Source: Yponomeuta sedellus (lineage: Eukaryota; Arthropoda; Insecta; Lepidoptera; Yponomeutidae). From it: a stretch of DNA of 64,000 bases. The first letter of the stretch is position 1. The number at the start of each line of letters is the position of its first letter. Shown here one piece after another: positions 11,041 through 21,366 of this stretch. The DNA lies in the NCBI GenBank assembly GCA_934045075.1, contig OW203737.1:206001-270000 (forward strand), given 5' to 3'. Below the pieces are notes generated by a model. That model was not told where the DNA came from and searched no databases. It saw only the letters and a program-made list of their open reading frames with translations. A program made the translations under genes and the position numbers.

Positions 11041-11339
11041 GTGTAACTTCCTCACAAAACAATTACTTGTCCTGGTTCCAAAGAATACCTTGCGCTATCA
11101 GACAACCAGACAAGCAGATCATAAACATGGAAGTACACCCTGATAATTTGTACAGACCTACGGCTGGTAATTAGATGTGATAAAGCTGTACTACCGAAGC
11201 AGTCAGTATATACTATGTACTATTACAGGCTACATATATACAAACCTTGATCTGTCTACAGACAATGCTACTTAGCATTAAGTACGCCTTTGTAGCAAAT
11301 ACTTTGTGTTTTTGTGCAACAAAGAATTTTATAGTAATA

Positions 11340-11440
11340 TACCAACCCGGACTTGGCCCCCGTGGTCGAGTATGGCCTAACCTTCCTGCGATGCAGGAAG
11401 AGACCCGTGCCCCGTCAGTGGGGACATACAGGGTTGCAGT
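11340..11440 (+). repeat. SINE-like family 1, partial copy
   Basis: Only the 3' part of the family is present, with 'gagtatggcctaaccttcctgcgatgcaggaag' through 'cagtggggacataca'. Confidence 0.65.
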
Positions 11441-12298
11441 CATAGTAATATTGTCCATAAAGAAAGTCCATGAGTAGACGAGGCGTCTGCTCCCTCACGG
11501 CCAGTCCGTTGTTGCCACCTTCTTGCCACTCTGGGATGGATGCACTTTGGAGGTGTTGTCAGTCAATCCAATGGTCACTTCTGCACCCGGGATGTTGTGG
11601 ATATTGGTATCTAAAATAATATTTGCCGAACATCCGCATTGATTTAGATATCCGCATCGGTTTCGGCATTCACAATGATCGATATATATAAACATATTTT
11701 GCGGATTAAGTATAAAATACTTAATATGTGAAGTATCGAAAGACATGTAAAAATTATCCTTCAAATAAATGAAATCTTATTTTGTCAATCCTTCATTTAA
11801 AATTATATTAGCTGTTTCTTAGTTTTGCTGCACATAAAGATAAATAATTTTATTCGCTAAAGCTATCCACTAACATAAACACTCATATATATTCGTGATA
11901 GTATTATGTCACTTATGATCTATTTTATTTTGTCGACCATTAACCAAACTATACTCGATTTTTTTAAAGGCATTATATCCTTATTTATTGTACATAAGTA
12001 TAATAGCAAATAGAGATGTTGCGTGCTACGAGTGTATGCTACACCAGATTCTTATACTCTTAATAACAATGTCAACTAAGCCGTTTTATGACTGTGAAAT
12101 ACCTACCATCGATCTTAATTATAAAATCAAACACTCTTTAGAGGCATTTTAAATGATTTGTAATTACAACTTTCCCTTCAGGTGCCACAGGCAAATAAAA
12201 CGGACTCTCAAAAATGTTTTAAAGAATGTTTTGTTTTTATGAATAACAACGAAACAGCTTAGATTTTGTGGATGCGTGAAACTTATAAATGTACTCGT
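11441..12298. other. No gene seen
   Basis: AT-rich and without coding signal or recognised repeat. Confidence 0.4.
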
Positions 12299-12398
12299 TA
12301 TCAACCCTTGTATGTCCCCACTCTTCCTGCATCATAGGAAGGTTAGGCCATACTCCACCACGGGGGCCAAGTCCGGGTTGGTGGAGGATTGTAAGACA
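12299..12398 (-). repeat. SINE-like family 1, first half of an interrupted copy
   Basis: It runs from 'tatcaacccttgtatgtcccc' to 'ggtggaggattgtaagaca' and then stops where the full-length LINE begins. The sequence resumes at 17449 with 'acagtggcgggcc'. Intact copies, for example 35621-35985, read straight across this point. Confidence 0.8.
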
Positions 12399-12509
12399 AT
12401 GAAAAGATTCCACCCAAGAAGACGTATTTGCTTATCTTAGTGCAACTTTACGAGAATAACCTGTCAGTGAGGAATAATTATAGAAGCCTCTAACGTAACG
12501 TCGCTACTA

Positions 12510-13712
12510 ATGGCTTCAAAAAGTAGCGTGCCACCAAAGATCCCGGCACAGTCAAAGCAGCAGTCAGCAAAAAGTAGTGATAACCACCCTCCATCTTCGC
12601 CGCCACCTAATCCTGCGAAGTGCTCTGGTTGCCGCCAACTCCTCAAAGATAAAAAACTTACTCTCGTCTGTTGTGTCTGCAAGCAGTGGTACGATCTCCT
12701 GTGTGCCAATGTCAGCGACGCAGGTTTTGATACTATGGACACCAAGGCCAAAGACAGCTGGCTATGTCCTGCATGCCACTGTAAACAGCGGGTAATTAAG
12801 GATTGCGATACGCCTATCCGCATCTCTGACCGCTCCCAATTGGATACTCTTTCCACTGGAAGATCAGCTCAGGAGCAAAACGTCACTTCCCGTTCAAGGG
12901 CCAGAGTTGCTGCTGGCAGTAAGGCACTGTCATCTTCTGAAGCGTCCTCATCACCATCTGATATTGCTGATCTGGCCAATGAAATTCGACTTTTACGGAA
13001 AGAAATGATTGACCTCAAGGCACAACTCCTAGCCGCAAATTCTACTGTCTCCCAATTTAGTGTAACGATTGATGAGCACGAGAAAAAACACGCAGCTCAG
13101 GAGCTGAAAATCTCTAATCTTTCAGCGATGGTTTGTGAGCTAAGACAGACTATTAACAGCCAGGAGCAATCATTGCTTCGAAACGAAATTGAAATTTCTG
13201 GTATACCTGAAGTCGAAAATGAAAATCTACATCATATAGTTTTACTAACCGCCGCTAAAATCGGAGTGGACCTTACTGACGTGGATACGGATTGGATCTC
13301 TCGAGTGGGTCCACGTCAGCGCCCTGTCACTCGATCTGGGCCCACTGAAAAGCTTCCAAGGCCAATCGTAGTGAGACTGTTGCGCCGCTCCAAGAGGGAC
13401 GAAATGCTTATAGCGGCTAGACTTCGGCGCGGCCTAACTGCAGATGATATAGTCAAGGGTTCGGGAAATAAAATATATTTGAACGAAAGATTGACAAAGC
13501 AGAACCGACAGTTGTTTCGCGAAGCAAGACTCCGATCAAAACGATATGGATTTCGTTACTGCTGGGTGCGAAATGGCCAAATCAACATCAGGAAAGCCGA
13601 CAAGAAGCCGGCATTGCTCATTCGCACCATTGAAGATCTCGAACTACTGGTTGGTCCTGCCATTGGCCCTTCTACCGATGATGCTGCGCCGCAAGTGTCG
13701 GCTCCGGTCTAA
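12510..13712 (+). CDS. LINE ORF1 protein (PHD-like finger, coiled coil, FP-like domain)
   Basis: The 400-residue protein is probably the nucleic-acid-binding chaperone that packages the LINE RNA. Residues 38-89 form a PHD-type zinc finger: Cys38/41, Cys54-57, Cys65 and Cys86/89. The usual histidine before Cys65 appears to be replaced (WYDLLC). A helical, heptad-like stretch at about 148-215 ('ANEIRLLRKEMIDLKAQLL') should be a coiled coil for oligomerisation. Residues of about 230-390 resemble the baculovirus FP-protein-like domain found in many insect LINE ORF1s ('EISGIPEVENENLHHIVL', 'RPIVVRLLRRSKRDEML', 'IYLNERLTKQNRQLFREAR'). The start is the first ATG of the element, after a short 5' UTR. 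The frame is intact. Confidence 0.8.
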   Translation: MASKSSVPPKIPAQSKQQSAKSSDNHPPSSPPPNPAKCSGCRQLLKDKKLTLVCCVCKQWYDLLCANVSDAGFDTMDTKAKDSWLCPACHCKQRVIKDCDTPIRISDRSQLDTLSTGRSAQEQNVTSRSRARVAAGSKALSSSEASSSPSDIADLANEIRLLRKEMIDLKAQLLAANSTVSQFSVTIDEHEKKHAAQELKISNLSAMVCELRQTINSQEQSLLRNEIEISGIPEVENENLHHIVLLTAAKIGVDLTDVDTDWISRVGPRQRPVTRSGPTEKLPRPIVVRLLRRSKRDEMLIAARLRRGLTADDIVKGSGNKIYLNERLTKQNRQLFREARLRSKRYGFRYCWVRNGQINIRKADKKPALLIRTIEDLELLVGPAIGPSTDDAAPQVSAPV

Positions 13713-14077
13713 CGTAAATAGTTTCTTTCAACACGTTCCATTTTTAACAACAATATTAAAATGCTCTTTGAACTCATTTAATAATTATTGTAATACTATA
13801 AGGCAATCATTGTACTCATTCATAATATCTATCTCAGTATCATATCTTTATATATTTTATTATTTATTTATTATATTCACATGTATTTTTTCATCTTTAT
13901 CATATCATATCACTATCATAAAATATCGCACGTATTCATGCAGTATAAACTGGCAAGCTCCGATAATCTGTAATAAATTGGTGAATTCTGATATTATTAG
14001 CCTACATTACAATAAAAGGCCTTAACCTTGAAACAGATATTGAAGAATTCGATTTTGTAGACTGTCGCGAATTTGAT

Positions 14078-16954
14078 GTGCTTGAGCATTGCAAACAATT
14101 TATTACACCCAAATTTAATCTCAAAGTAGCCACGTTCAATATCAGGAGTATAAATAAAAACTTTGATGGATTTTTGGTTATGCTTGCGAGACTTGATCTT
14201 TCCTTAGATTTCATCATTCTGACCGAATGTAGACTGCCTCAAAATCCAATTATTCACCAAATAGACGGATACACCTCATATAACACTACGAACCACACAA
14301 ACCAAAATAGTGGTGTAGTAATTTATATTAAGAATTCCTGGTCGGCCTCATCACGTGAACCGCAGCTTGATGAAGCGGATTGCCTTGTCTTAGATGTTAA
14401 TAATGGCCCTACTATAATCGGTCTTTACAGATCCCCGTCACCAGCTTTCAGTAAAACAGCTGATTTTATTATTTCTCTCAACTCGCTCCTCGAGCCTATG
14501 TCATCTAATTCTTTTATTATTGTTGCTGGAGATATTAACATAAACATTGCTGAAAATACCAATGGCAAACATTGTAATGATTATTTGAATCTAATGGCGC
14601 AGCACGGGCTTGTGCCAGCTATAGAGAAACCCACACGGATGTGTACATGCCTGGACCACATATTTATAAAGGCTAAATCGAATATTAGATCTTTGGTTTG
14701 CAAAACCTCCCAAACAGATCACGACATTGCCATAGCTAGTATCTGCATGTTACAATCCTCCAAAAAACATGATAGGGTTCAAATCAAAATAAATTTTTCG
14801 GCAGCTGCTGACCAATTGCATAACAGTGACTGGTCTCAGGTCACAGATGAATCAGATATTCTGAAGGCTGTAGCTGTCCTCGAGTCGCTACTTGGTTCCG
14901 CTATTTCGAATCATACCACATATGCACGCGTCAGCAGGTCCAAATTCACGTTGAAGCCGTGGATTACCCCCGGCCTTATCCGCTGTATGAGGAACAGGGA
15001 TAAACTTCATGCTGCCACTCGCAAGAGGCCTAACGACGAGTTGGCAAAGGTGATATATACTAGGTATAAAAATTACTGCAACAATTTGTTACACTGTCTG
15101 AAGTCTGCATATGAGAGCAATCAAGTGGAAAGCAATCTTAAAAACCCCAAGAAGCTTTGGCAATGCATCAAAAATATAACGCACACCACTACAGTGCGTG
15201 GCAGGGCTGATGAGCTTCTTCACTCTGCTCCTACTCCTCTAGAGGCTCTTAATAATACCAATACATTTTTTACGACCGTCGGGAGAGACCTAGCTTCTAA
15301 AATCATGGAGAGACTTAACGTATCAGAACTGGAACTTGCAAATCAAGTAGAAATTCCGTATTCTCCGAAATCAATTTTTCTCTTTCCAACTGATCAGAAT
15401 GAAGTAGCTTTGGCTATCAAACAATTAAAAAACGAATGCGCACCTGGCCCTGATGGATTTACAAACGCATTTATAAAGTACATCTCCAATATTATAGTTG
15501 TGCCACTCACACATATTTTTAATTTGAGTTTGACTAGTGGTGTCTTTCCTACTTCATGGAAGACTTCTTCCGTATCTCCAGTGCATAAAGCAGGACGAAA
15601 AGAATTACCGGGAAATTATAGGCCCATTTCGTTGCTAAGCGTTTTCTCGAAATTACTAGAACGGCTAGTAAATAATCGCTTGACTAGCTTTATGGCACAA
15701 AATGAAACAATATCAGACCAACAGTTCGGGTTTCGTAAAAAAAAATCGACCGATGATGCCGCAAAACTTTTAGTACAAATGGCATCTGCAAAAATGGACC
15801 AAGGTGAGAAATGCATCGGAGTATTTCTCGACCTGGCGAAAGCATTCGATACCGTCTCCGTTCCGATATTATTGCGAAAACTAGATGCTATTGGAGTCAG
15901 AGGTATTGCCCTTGAGTGGTTTAAAAGCTATTTATCGGAACGGAGGCAGTTCGTCAAGGTCGATTCTCACTGTAGTGACCTATCAGTAGTTGGGTTTGGC
16001 GTACCACAGGGTAGTATATTGGGCCCCACATTATTTATTATATATATTAATGACCTATTATCATTGCCGCTAGCAAACGCCGAAATTATTTGTTACGCAG
16101 ATGATACGGCCCTGTTATTTAATGCCCGTTCTTGGGAAGAGGTATATTCTGCCGCTAACACTGGTATGTCAGCCGTTGCTAAATGGTTGGATAGTAACTT
16201 ACTCACCTTAAACACGGAAAAAACAAAATATCTGGCGTTCCATATAACACGTGCGACAGAGCCATCACAGCTTTCAACCATTAAAGTCCATAGAAATACT
16301 TGTCCACATATGACCTTTCCTTTGAAATGCGATTGCATCAGTCTACAAAGAGTATGCGAGCTGAAATATTTGGGAATTATGCTTGACGAGAAGTTGTCCT
16401 TTCTGTCACATATTTCTAAGCTCTGCGGTCGTGTTCGTAAAACTGCGTACGTAATGAGACTCCTCCGTAATTCAGTGTCAAAAAAACTTCTCATTAACAC
16501 TTACAAAGCTTTATGTGAATCTCTCCTGACTTACTGCATTTCGATCTGGGGGAGTGCTGCCAAGACTTTTCTAATTAAGTTAGAGAGGGCCCAGCGCTGT
16601 GTTCTCAAAGTTATGTTTAGAAAACCTTATTCCTTCTCTACTGACGATTTGTATAGGGAAAGTGGTCAATTGCGAGTACGCCAGTTATTTGTTCGATTAG
16701 CTGTACTTACACAACATAAGCACAAACAAGAACCAAACTCTTCAAGAAGGCCCCATAGAATACCTTTACCGTTATGTAGAACATCCTTTGCACAGCGCTT
16801 CCACCCTTTTATTTTTCCTTTCTTGTATAATAAATTGATGCTGTCGTGTAATTTAATAAACTTGACATATTTTGAAGCAAAAATCTCTATTACAAAATAC
16901 TTGAACAGGCAGAATTATACTGATACAGAAAACTTATTTAAGATTGTTAAATAA
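14078..16954 (+). CDS. LINE ORF2 protein (EEP endonuclease + reverse transcriptase)
   Basis: This protein nicks the target DNA and copies the LINE RNA there. Counting from the GTG at 14078, the endonuclease has N21 in FNIRS, E50 in LTECRL, D152 in AGDIN, DH at 193-194 and the TDH triad at 213-215. The reverse transcriptase has APGPDG (455-460), NYRPISLL (513-520), LDLAKAFDT (584-592), GVPQGSILGP (641-650) and YADD (673-676). All expected catalytic residues are present, and the 958 codons are uninterrupted. There is no in-frame ATG before the endonuclease core. The frame is open back to 13985 but begins after a TGA without any ATG, and the first in-frame ATG (about 14180) lies inside the endonuclease. 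Initiation must therefore be non-AUG or by reinitiation, or an ATG was lost. Confidence 0.9.
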   Translation: MLEHCKQFITPKFNLKVATFNIRSINKNFDGFLVMLARLDLSLDFIILTECRLPQNPIIHQIDGYTSYNTTNHTNQNSGVVIYIKNSWSASSREPQLDEADCLVLDVNNGPTIIGLYRSPSPAFSKTADFIISLNSLLEPMSSNSFIIVAGDININIAENTNGKHCNDYLNLMAQHGLVPAIEKPTRMCTCLDHIFIKAKSNIRSLVCKTSQTDHDIAIASICMLQSSKKHDRVQIKINFSAAADQLHNSDWSQVTDESDILKAVAVLESLLGSAISNHTTYARVSRSKFTLKPWITPGLIRCMRNRDKLHAATRKRPNDELAKVIYTRYKNYCNNLLHCLKSAYESNQVESNLKNPKKLWQCIKNITHTTTVRGRADELLHSAPTPLEALNNTNTFFTTVGRDLASKIMERLNVSELELANQVEIPYSPKSIFLFPTDQNEVALAIKQLKNECAPGPDGFTNAFIKYISNIIVVPLTHIFNLSLTSGVFPTSWKTSSVSPVHKAGRKELPGNYRPISLLSVFSKLLERLVNNRLTSFMAQNETISDQQFGFRKKKSTDDAAKLLVQMASAKMDQGEKCIGVFLDLAKAFDTVSVPILLRKLDAIGVRGIALEWFKSYLSERRQFVKVDSHCSDLSVVGFGVPQGSILGPTLFIIYINDLLSLPLANAEIICYADDTALLFNARSWEEVYSAANTGMSAVAKWLDSNLLTLNTEKTKYLAFHITRATEPSQLSTIKVHRNTCPHMTFPLKCDCISLQRVCELKYLGIMLDEKLSFLSHISKLCGRVRKTAYVMRLLRNSVSKKLLINTYKALCESLLTYCISIWGSAAKTFLIKLERAQRCVLKVMFRKPYSFSTDDLYRESGQLRVRQLFVRLAVLTQHKHKQEPNSSRRPHRIPLPLCRTSFAQRFHPFIFPFLYNKLMLSCNLINLTYFEAKISITKYLNRQNYTDTENLFKIVK

Positions 16955-17283
16955 TAATTATTGTATTTACAAGCAAAACTAGGTACATAACTAAATATAT
17001 TTATTATTATTTTACTTTTGAATTATCTATATTTAATATTTATGTAGTTATACAAATATATATTCTTATATTATAATGGATTTATATTATATATATTTAT
17101 ACAATATAATTATGTGTATTCATATATATACGTTTAAATTTATATATATTTAACATTCAAGTTAATGCCATTATAGTAGTGTGTTTTTCTAGATTAGATA
17201 TTCAAAAAAACGTTTATTTTCTAAGGTAACCGTGTTGCGTAATTAGCTTGCCGTGAAACATGTATTCTGTGAACACTAATAAA

Positions 17284-17318
17284 GTCCCCAAGATACAGGC
17301 CTCGCCTAGTTTGGGGAT
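17284..17318 (+). other. 3' UTR hairpin of the LINE
   Basis: An inverted repeat TCCCCAA...TTGGGGA encloses a smaller GGC/GCC stem. Hairpins near the 3' end of LINE RNAs can be recognised by their own reverse transcriptase; that role here is inferred. Confidence 0.45.
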
Positions 17319-17448
17319 TGCCGTTAAACTGTGTATTGTGCACCTACCCACCTCTTTTGTTAAACAAAATATTATGTAACAAAAAAAAAAAAAAATATGC
17401 TGTAACTGTGTTATTTCAATAAATCTTATTTTACTTTACTTTACTTTA

Positions 17449-17695
17449 CAGTGGCGGGCCTTAATGTCAGAAGTTATCAAGCCGCCCATAAGGCTGACAT
17501 GGCTAAGCGACTGCCATTACATGACAGCAGGCACCAACGGCTTAACGTGCCTTGCGAAGCACGGAAGCGCTCGGAAAGATGCCACTAGCGGTAGTCACGG
17601 GACGCTCACCCATCCAGCACCTGACCGCGCCTGTTGTTGCTTAACCAAGTGATTGATTCCAATCACTCGGTTCACCTAGGCCACGAGCGCTTCCC
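17449..17695 (-). repeat. SINE-like family 1, second half of the interrupted copy
   Basis: It resumes at 'acagtggcgggcc' directly after the LINE tail and runs to 'ggccacgagcgcttc', the other end of the family. Together with 12299-12398 it forms one old copy. Confidence 0.8.
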
Positions 17696-17751
17696 TAAGC
17701 TTCACTAAGTGTTGGAGAAGATTATGTATTGCATATATTTAGGTTTATTAT

Positions 17752-17955
17752 TGTTGACTAGTCTTTCCTGTGGGCTAGGCCGACTAAGCTGTCAGGATGG
17801 TATAGGTGCTGGGCAAGCCTAAAAACCATCTATAAAACCATGTCCCAGGCACTACAGCGTCGGAGTGGTCCCTTCACCTATCTAGTGTGTGAGTGAAGAT
17901 ACTGGACGCAGTATAAATCATCTCATTAAGTAGATGCAAAAAGGCCAATATAATA
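17752..17955 (+). repeat. Repeat family 4, longest copy
   Basis: It has 'gactagtctttcctgtgggctag', 'ggatggtataggtgctgggca', 'gtcccaggcactacagcgtc' and 'atctcattaagtagatgcaaaaaggcc'. The order is the same in the other copies (53676-53840, inverted 34735-34865, partial 5641-5750). It is non-coding. Confidence 0.6.
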
Positions 17956-18831
17956 ATTATTGTTGCAATTAAATAAATTATTATTGTTATTATATTTGCC
18001 AGAAGGTCCACGTAATAGTAACATTTACTGCGGCCGTGCCGTCGGCCGCTTGTTGCAATATTACGAAACTTATTTGTCATGGACTGTAGATACATAGATT
18101 GATTATTTGGTACCATAGAAAAATAAATTTTATCATTAACTAAACATTTAAAACTAGGAATTGACTCCAAAAAGGCGTCCGCTCAGCTTTATGCCGTGGC
18201 CGATAGCGTCCACGACGCTGATTTTCACAAAAGAGGTATAATAGAGAACTCTACGTGTTTTTATGAGAAACTAGATGGTATGCCGTCTCACCTATGTAGG
18301 TATTTTTGAAATTCGAAATTAGTATGTGTCCATTCATCGTCCGCTGTCCTTTCTTACGTTTGGGAGTGAAACTAGCAAAAAATCCCTCAGTGTATCTGGC
18401 GAGGCGATTCAAATCACTAGGAACACTGATTTAGATTGTGTGTTGTCTACTAGTCAGTAATATAACTGCTTTTTAAGTACAGATAGAAGGAGAAAATAGG
18501 GCACCATATTTAATGATCGCTGCATTATGTAGTTATACTGAATTAAAGCGAAATTAAAGCATCACGATACTAACTTTTCCTTACTTTTTTCAGTATTACG
18601 GAACCGACGGACGCTTCTCGACAAGAGTGTAAATCATGATCTAGTGCAGATACCGCAAGTATTGTAACTATGCGAATTCTCTATAGTAAAAAAATCTTTA
18701 TGTTATCTTCATATTATTGCGTTGAAATAAATATCAGATTGTAATTTTATACTTTTACTAACAATTTTTTTTTTACAAATACTTTGTAATTGTAATTACA
18801 TTTTAACCCCAAAACCCAACATCATCTTTAC
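17956..18831. other. No gene seen
   Basis: AT-rich; no supported frame or repeat. Confidence 0.35.
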
Positions 18832-18844
18832 TTTAATTATACTT

Positions 18845-19021
18845 ATACTATTTTTATTTTTAATGCACTAACCCGTGCTAAGGAACAAATTTAAAAAAAT
18901 TTAAAAACCTATTTAGAGGCTAAAAATTTCACCCATGTAGAGCGCTGGCACGGATAGCCAGAGGTTGCGGGTTCGAATCCCGGCATGAGTGAAATTTTTA
19001 GCATCTAAATAGGTTTTTAAA
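18845..19021 (-). mobile_element. tRNA SINE family 3, inverted-duplicate copy with 13-bp target duplication
   Basis: It begins with the family's 3' tail in reverse (ATACTATTTTTATTTTTAAT), runs to 'aaatttcaccca', then switches strand to a forward tRNA-like part with B-box GGGTTCGAATCCC and ends 'ctaaataggtttttaaa'. A perfect 13-bp repeat TTTAATTATACTT flanks it (18832-18844 and 19022-19034), so the rearranged form inserted as one unit. Confidence 0.75.
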
Positions 19022-19317
19022 TTTAATTATACTTTCCAATTGATTATCACGGTAAGTTTATGCAATTCCTTTTAGGACAAATTAGGGTACAAGTGGATTC
19101 TATATTTTGGCAGTTTGCAGAGATTTGAACTCTTGGTTGAAAGTTTCATGCGTCTAAACATATTAGTGAATAAAAAAAAGAAATGGACGAAAAACGGGAT
19201 CGTGGTAAAAATTGTGTCTACAATTATGTCTATTGCAACTCTTGTTTTGAAAGATGGTTTAATTATTACATAAATAACGTCCATACAAGACAATCACTCG
19301 TCTTGGTCTACTACAAA

Positions 19318-19445
19318 CTAGGTTGTCCGGAAAAGAACGCTTCTAGCGATGAGACCGCCAATTCTATACAAAAAAATGATAATTACATGAACTTTTTATT
19401 GTCTTTTAGGTTCTGGTGTGTATAATAAAGAGTTTTAATGTAATC
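19318..19445 (+). repeat. LINE 3' UTR end, same family as 1335-2597
   Basis: It shares 'ggttgtccgg', 'gaccgccaattctat', 'ggttctggtgt' and a near-AATAAA end with the 3' UTR at 2470-2597. No coding part is attached. Confidence 0.5.
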
Positions 19446-19784
19446 TAATCTACACTACTACATACTATTTCTGTAACTAACTAACACGGTACCAGAGGAG
19501 TGAGCCTGGAATTGATTCTTTTTTCATCCATTATGTGCGTTTTTAACATTAGATAGATAAATTTATTTGCATTTACATACACACACACATATATAACAAT
19601 TGAAATGTACAAATAAACAAATGTTTTTTTCTTCTTTCTTGTAAATTAATATTAATTGGAATTAATCATGCATTAATGAGTATGAATAGCACACCCACAC
19701 ATTCAGACTCGGTGAGACGCGGGCACTTTATTTCCTTTTTTTTGTACGTACCTACGTGTAGAGGGAAAACCTCCGCGTACCCAC

Positions 19785-20090
19785 CGCGGATTGGCAATTT
19801 TAAGCACGGAGGTATTAGACCACCTCAGCTACTCAGGTTTCCTCACGATATGTTCCTTCACTTGCTACTATATCAATCAATCAAATCCATTTATTTCAAA
19901 GTAAAGAATTTACATTCTGTTTGCTGAATGTTAATGTACAATGTAAAATGTAAGCCGCTGCCTCAGGGCCGTGTTGTAGTGGAGAAAACGGCAGCGGAAA
20001 AAAACTTAAGTATAACTTCACAAATGTACATAACTTAGAAAACAAAGTCATTAGTACATGTCTCTCGCTTCCGAGTCATTATACCGGCTA
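19785..20090 (-). mobile_element. tRNA SINE family 2, interrupted copy
   Basis: On the minus strand it has the head region near 20085 ('aatgactttgttttctaag'), the body phrase 'catatcgtgaggaaacctgagtag' and 'aattgccaatccgcggtgg'. It is interrupted at about 19869-20012 by foreign sequence that starts with a TCAATCAATCAAATCC phrase, which looks like the reversed tail of another LINE. Confidence 0.55.
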
Positions 20091-20229
20091 TTTACTTTTT
20101 TTACTGCAAACTCAATCAAGTAAATAAGGGCTACACCTCCACATTATATCTCAGAAGGGCATATTATCTAGAGTACGGCGCTAGGTACCTACACGAGAGG
20201 CTGCTCTCAATGGCGAATACATGAATAAG

Positions 20230-20420
20230 TAAATGAACTCGCGGCGCAATATTATAATTCACCGCAAAAAACGCAGAAAAGCGCGGGGGAGTGCTCGGGG
20301 GAGGTGCGGGCGCGCGGGCGGTAGGGGATGTTTTAACATAATGAGGGAGGTCTACTGTACGTGTGCATCTGCTAGTCCCTGAGCGGTTACTACTCGCCTT
20401 CCTGGTGTATATTACTAGCT
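20230..20420. promoter_or_regulatory. GC-rich island
   Basis: Runs such as 'gcgcgggggagtgctcggggg' and 'gggcgcgcgggcgg' stand beside 'aacataatgaggg'. It is noncoding and contrasts with its surroundings. A conserved regulatory element is possible, but no gene is seen nearby. Confidence 0.25.
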
Positions 20421-20519
20421 GGTGCTCGCGAGTTCGTTAACGTGGATTTTTTTATATTTTTTCGCAAAAAAAAGAAGTCTTAGATAAACTTCTTTTTATC
20501 GCGGAAAAATCGATGTCAT

Positions 20520-20795
20520 CTCTTGTATGTCCTCACTGCAGGGGCAAGGGCCAAGTCCGGGTGGGTGGAGGATTATAACACAGTGGCGGGAAGTATTGTC
20601 AGAAGTTATCAAGCCGCCCATAAGGCCTCTGACATGGCTTAACGACTGCCATTATATGACAGCCGGCACCAACGGCTTAACATGCCTTGCAAAGCACGGA
20701 AGCGCTCGGAAAAATGCCACTTGCGGTACCCACGGGACGGTCACCCATTCTGCACCTGACCGCGCCTGTTGTTGCTTAACTCAAACTTCTTTACA
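20520..20795 (-). mobile_element. SINE-like family 1 copy
   Basis: The family landmarks are present, from 'cttgtatgtcctcactgcaggg' through 'gttatcaagccgcccataagg' to 'cctgaccgcgcctgttgttgc'. The end segment seen in other copies is missing. Confidence 0.7.
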
Positions 20796-20939
20796 ATATT
20801 CTCTGTATTATTTACAGGCAGCTACATCTGGCTGAAGTAATTTGCATCACTTGCAGTCCCGAGTACCTACTTTGCCTATCTTCTTTTTTTTGGCACGAAT
20901 ATTGTAAAAAGGTTCGAATTTTCGCTGATGCCGGCACTT

Positions 20940-21075
20940 GCCCGTTAGCTCAGTTGGGAGAGCGCTGGTACGGTAAGCCAGAGGTTGCGGGTTCGAGTGC
21001 CGGCATAGGTGGAATTTTAGTCTCTGCGCAGGTTTTTAAAAATTACCTCAGTACGGGTTAGTGCAACAAAAAAGA
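20940..21075 (+). mobile_element. tRNA SINE family 3 with full tRNA-like head
   Basis: This is the only copy with the whole head: CCCGTTAGCTCAGTTGGG (A-box region), an anticodon-arm-like 'ctggtacggtaagccag' and the B-box GGGTTCGAGTGCC. It continues into the family tail 'ggtttttaaaaattacctcagtacgggttagtgc'. It shows the family is tRNA-derived. The loop lacks the usual T at position 33, so a working tRNA is unlikely. Confidence 0.7.
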
Positions 21076-21332
21076 ATATAATGAAATAATTGATTCCAAG
21101 CTGCTTCGGCACCGCGCTTCCAGGACACGCAGCAGGCTACGTGTTTATTGCGGCGGCAGGCCACAGCCATAAAGTCTCCGCCATATGAGGAATACTAAAC
21201 CTGTCACCATGAACTTGCCAAATGCGAGCGACAAGCTGTAACACCCCATGCGATCGATGATACCAAAACAACCGGCAACTGAGTGTCCTCCAATAGCCGA
21301 ACACCAAGCCCACTGGGCCTACTATTAGTAGT

Positions 21333-21366
21333 AAACTAACTTTGTATATTATACAAAGTTAGTTTT
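21333..21366. repeat. Short perfect palindrome
   Basis: AAACTAACTTTGTATA is followed by its reverse complement with almost no loop. It is AT-rich. A hairpin in DNA or RNA is possible; no role is known. Confidence 0.5.

Larger units (their letters stand above)
12399..17448 (+). mobile_element. Full-length CR1/Jockey-type LINE with two ORFs
   Basis: This non-LTR retrotransposon of about 5.05 kb has a 5' UTR of about 110 bases, ORF1, a 365-base spacer before the annotated ORF2 codon, ORF2, and a 3' UTR of about 490 bases. Near the 3' end there is a hairpin (TCCCCAA...TTGGGGA at about 17284-17318), a run of A, an AATAAA and a terminal TTTAC-repeat tail. Both ORFs are uninterrupted, which marks a young insertion. 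It lies inside a SINE-like family 1 copy. The junctions share only ACA, so the insertion had a 3-bp duplication or used microhomology rather than the longer duplication usual for LINEs. The clade (CR1/Kiri/Daphne-like) is inferred from domain order and cannot be fixed without a tree. Confidence 0.85.

Noticed and set aside
12464..12856. 130-codon minus-strand frame
   Set aside because: Antisense shadow of LINE ORF1.
13546..14025. 159-codon plus-strand frame between LINE ORF1 and ORF2
   Set aside because: It overlaps the end of ORF1 in another frame and runs into AT-rich spacer; low-complexity hydrophobic translation.
20940..21010. Functional tRNA gene
   Set aside because: It has A and B boxes, but the anticodon loop is abnormal and it continues into a SINE body; other copies are dispersed.
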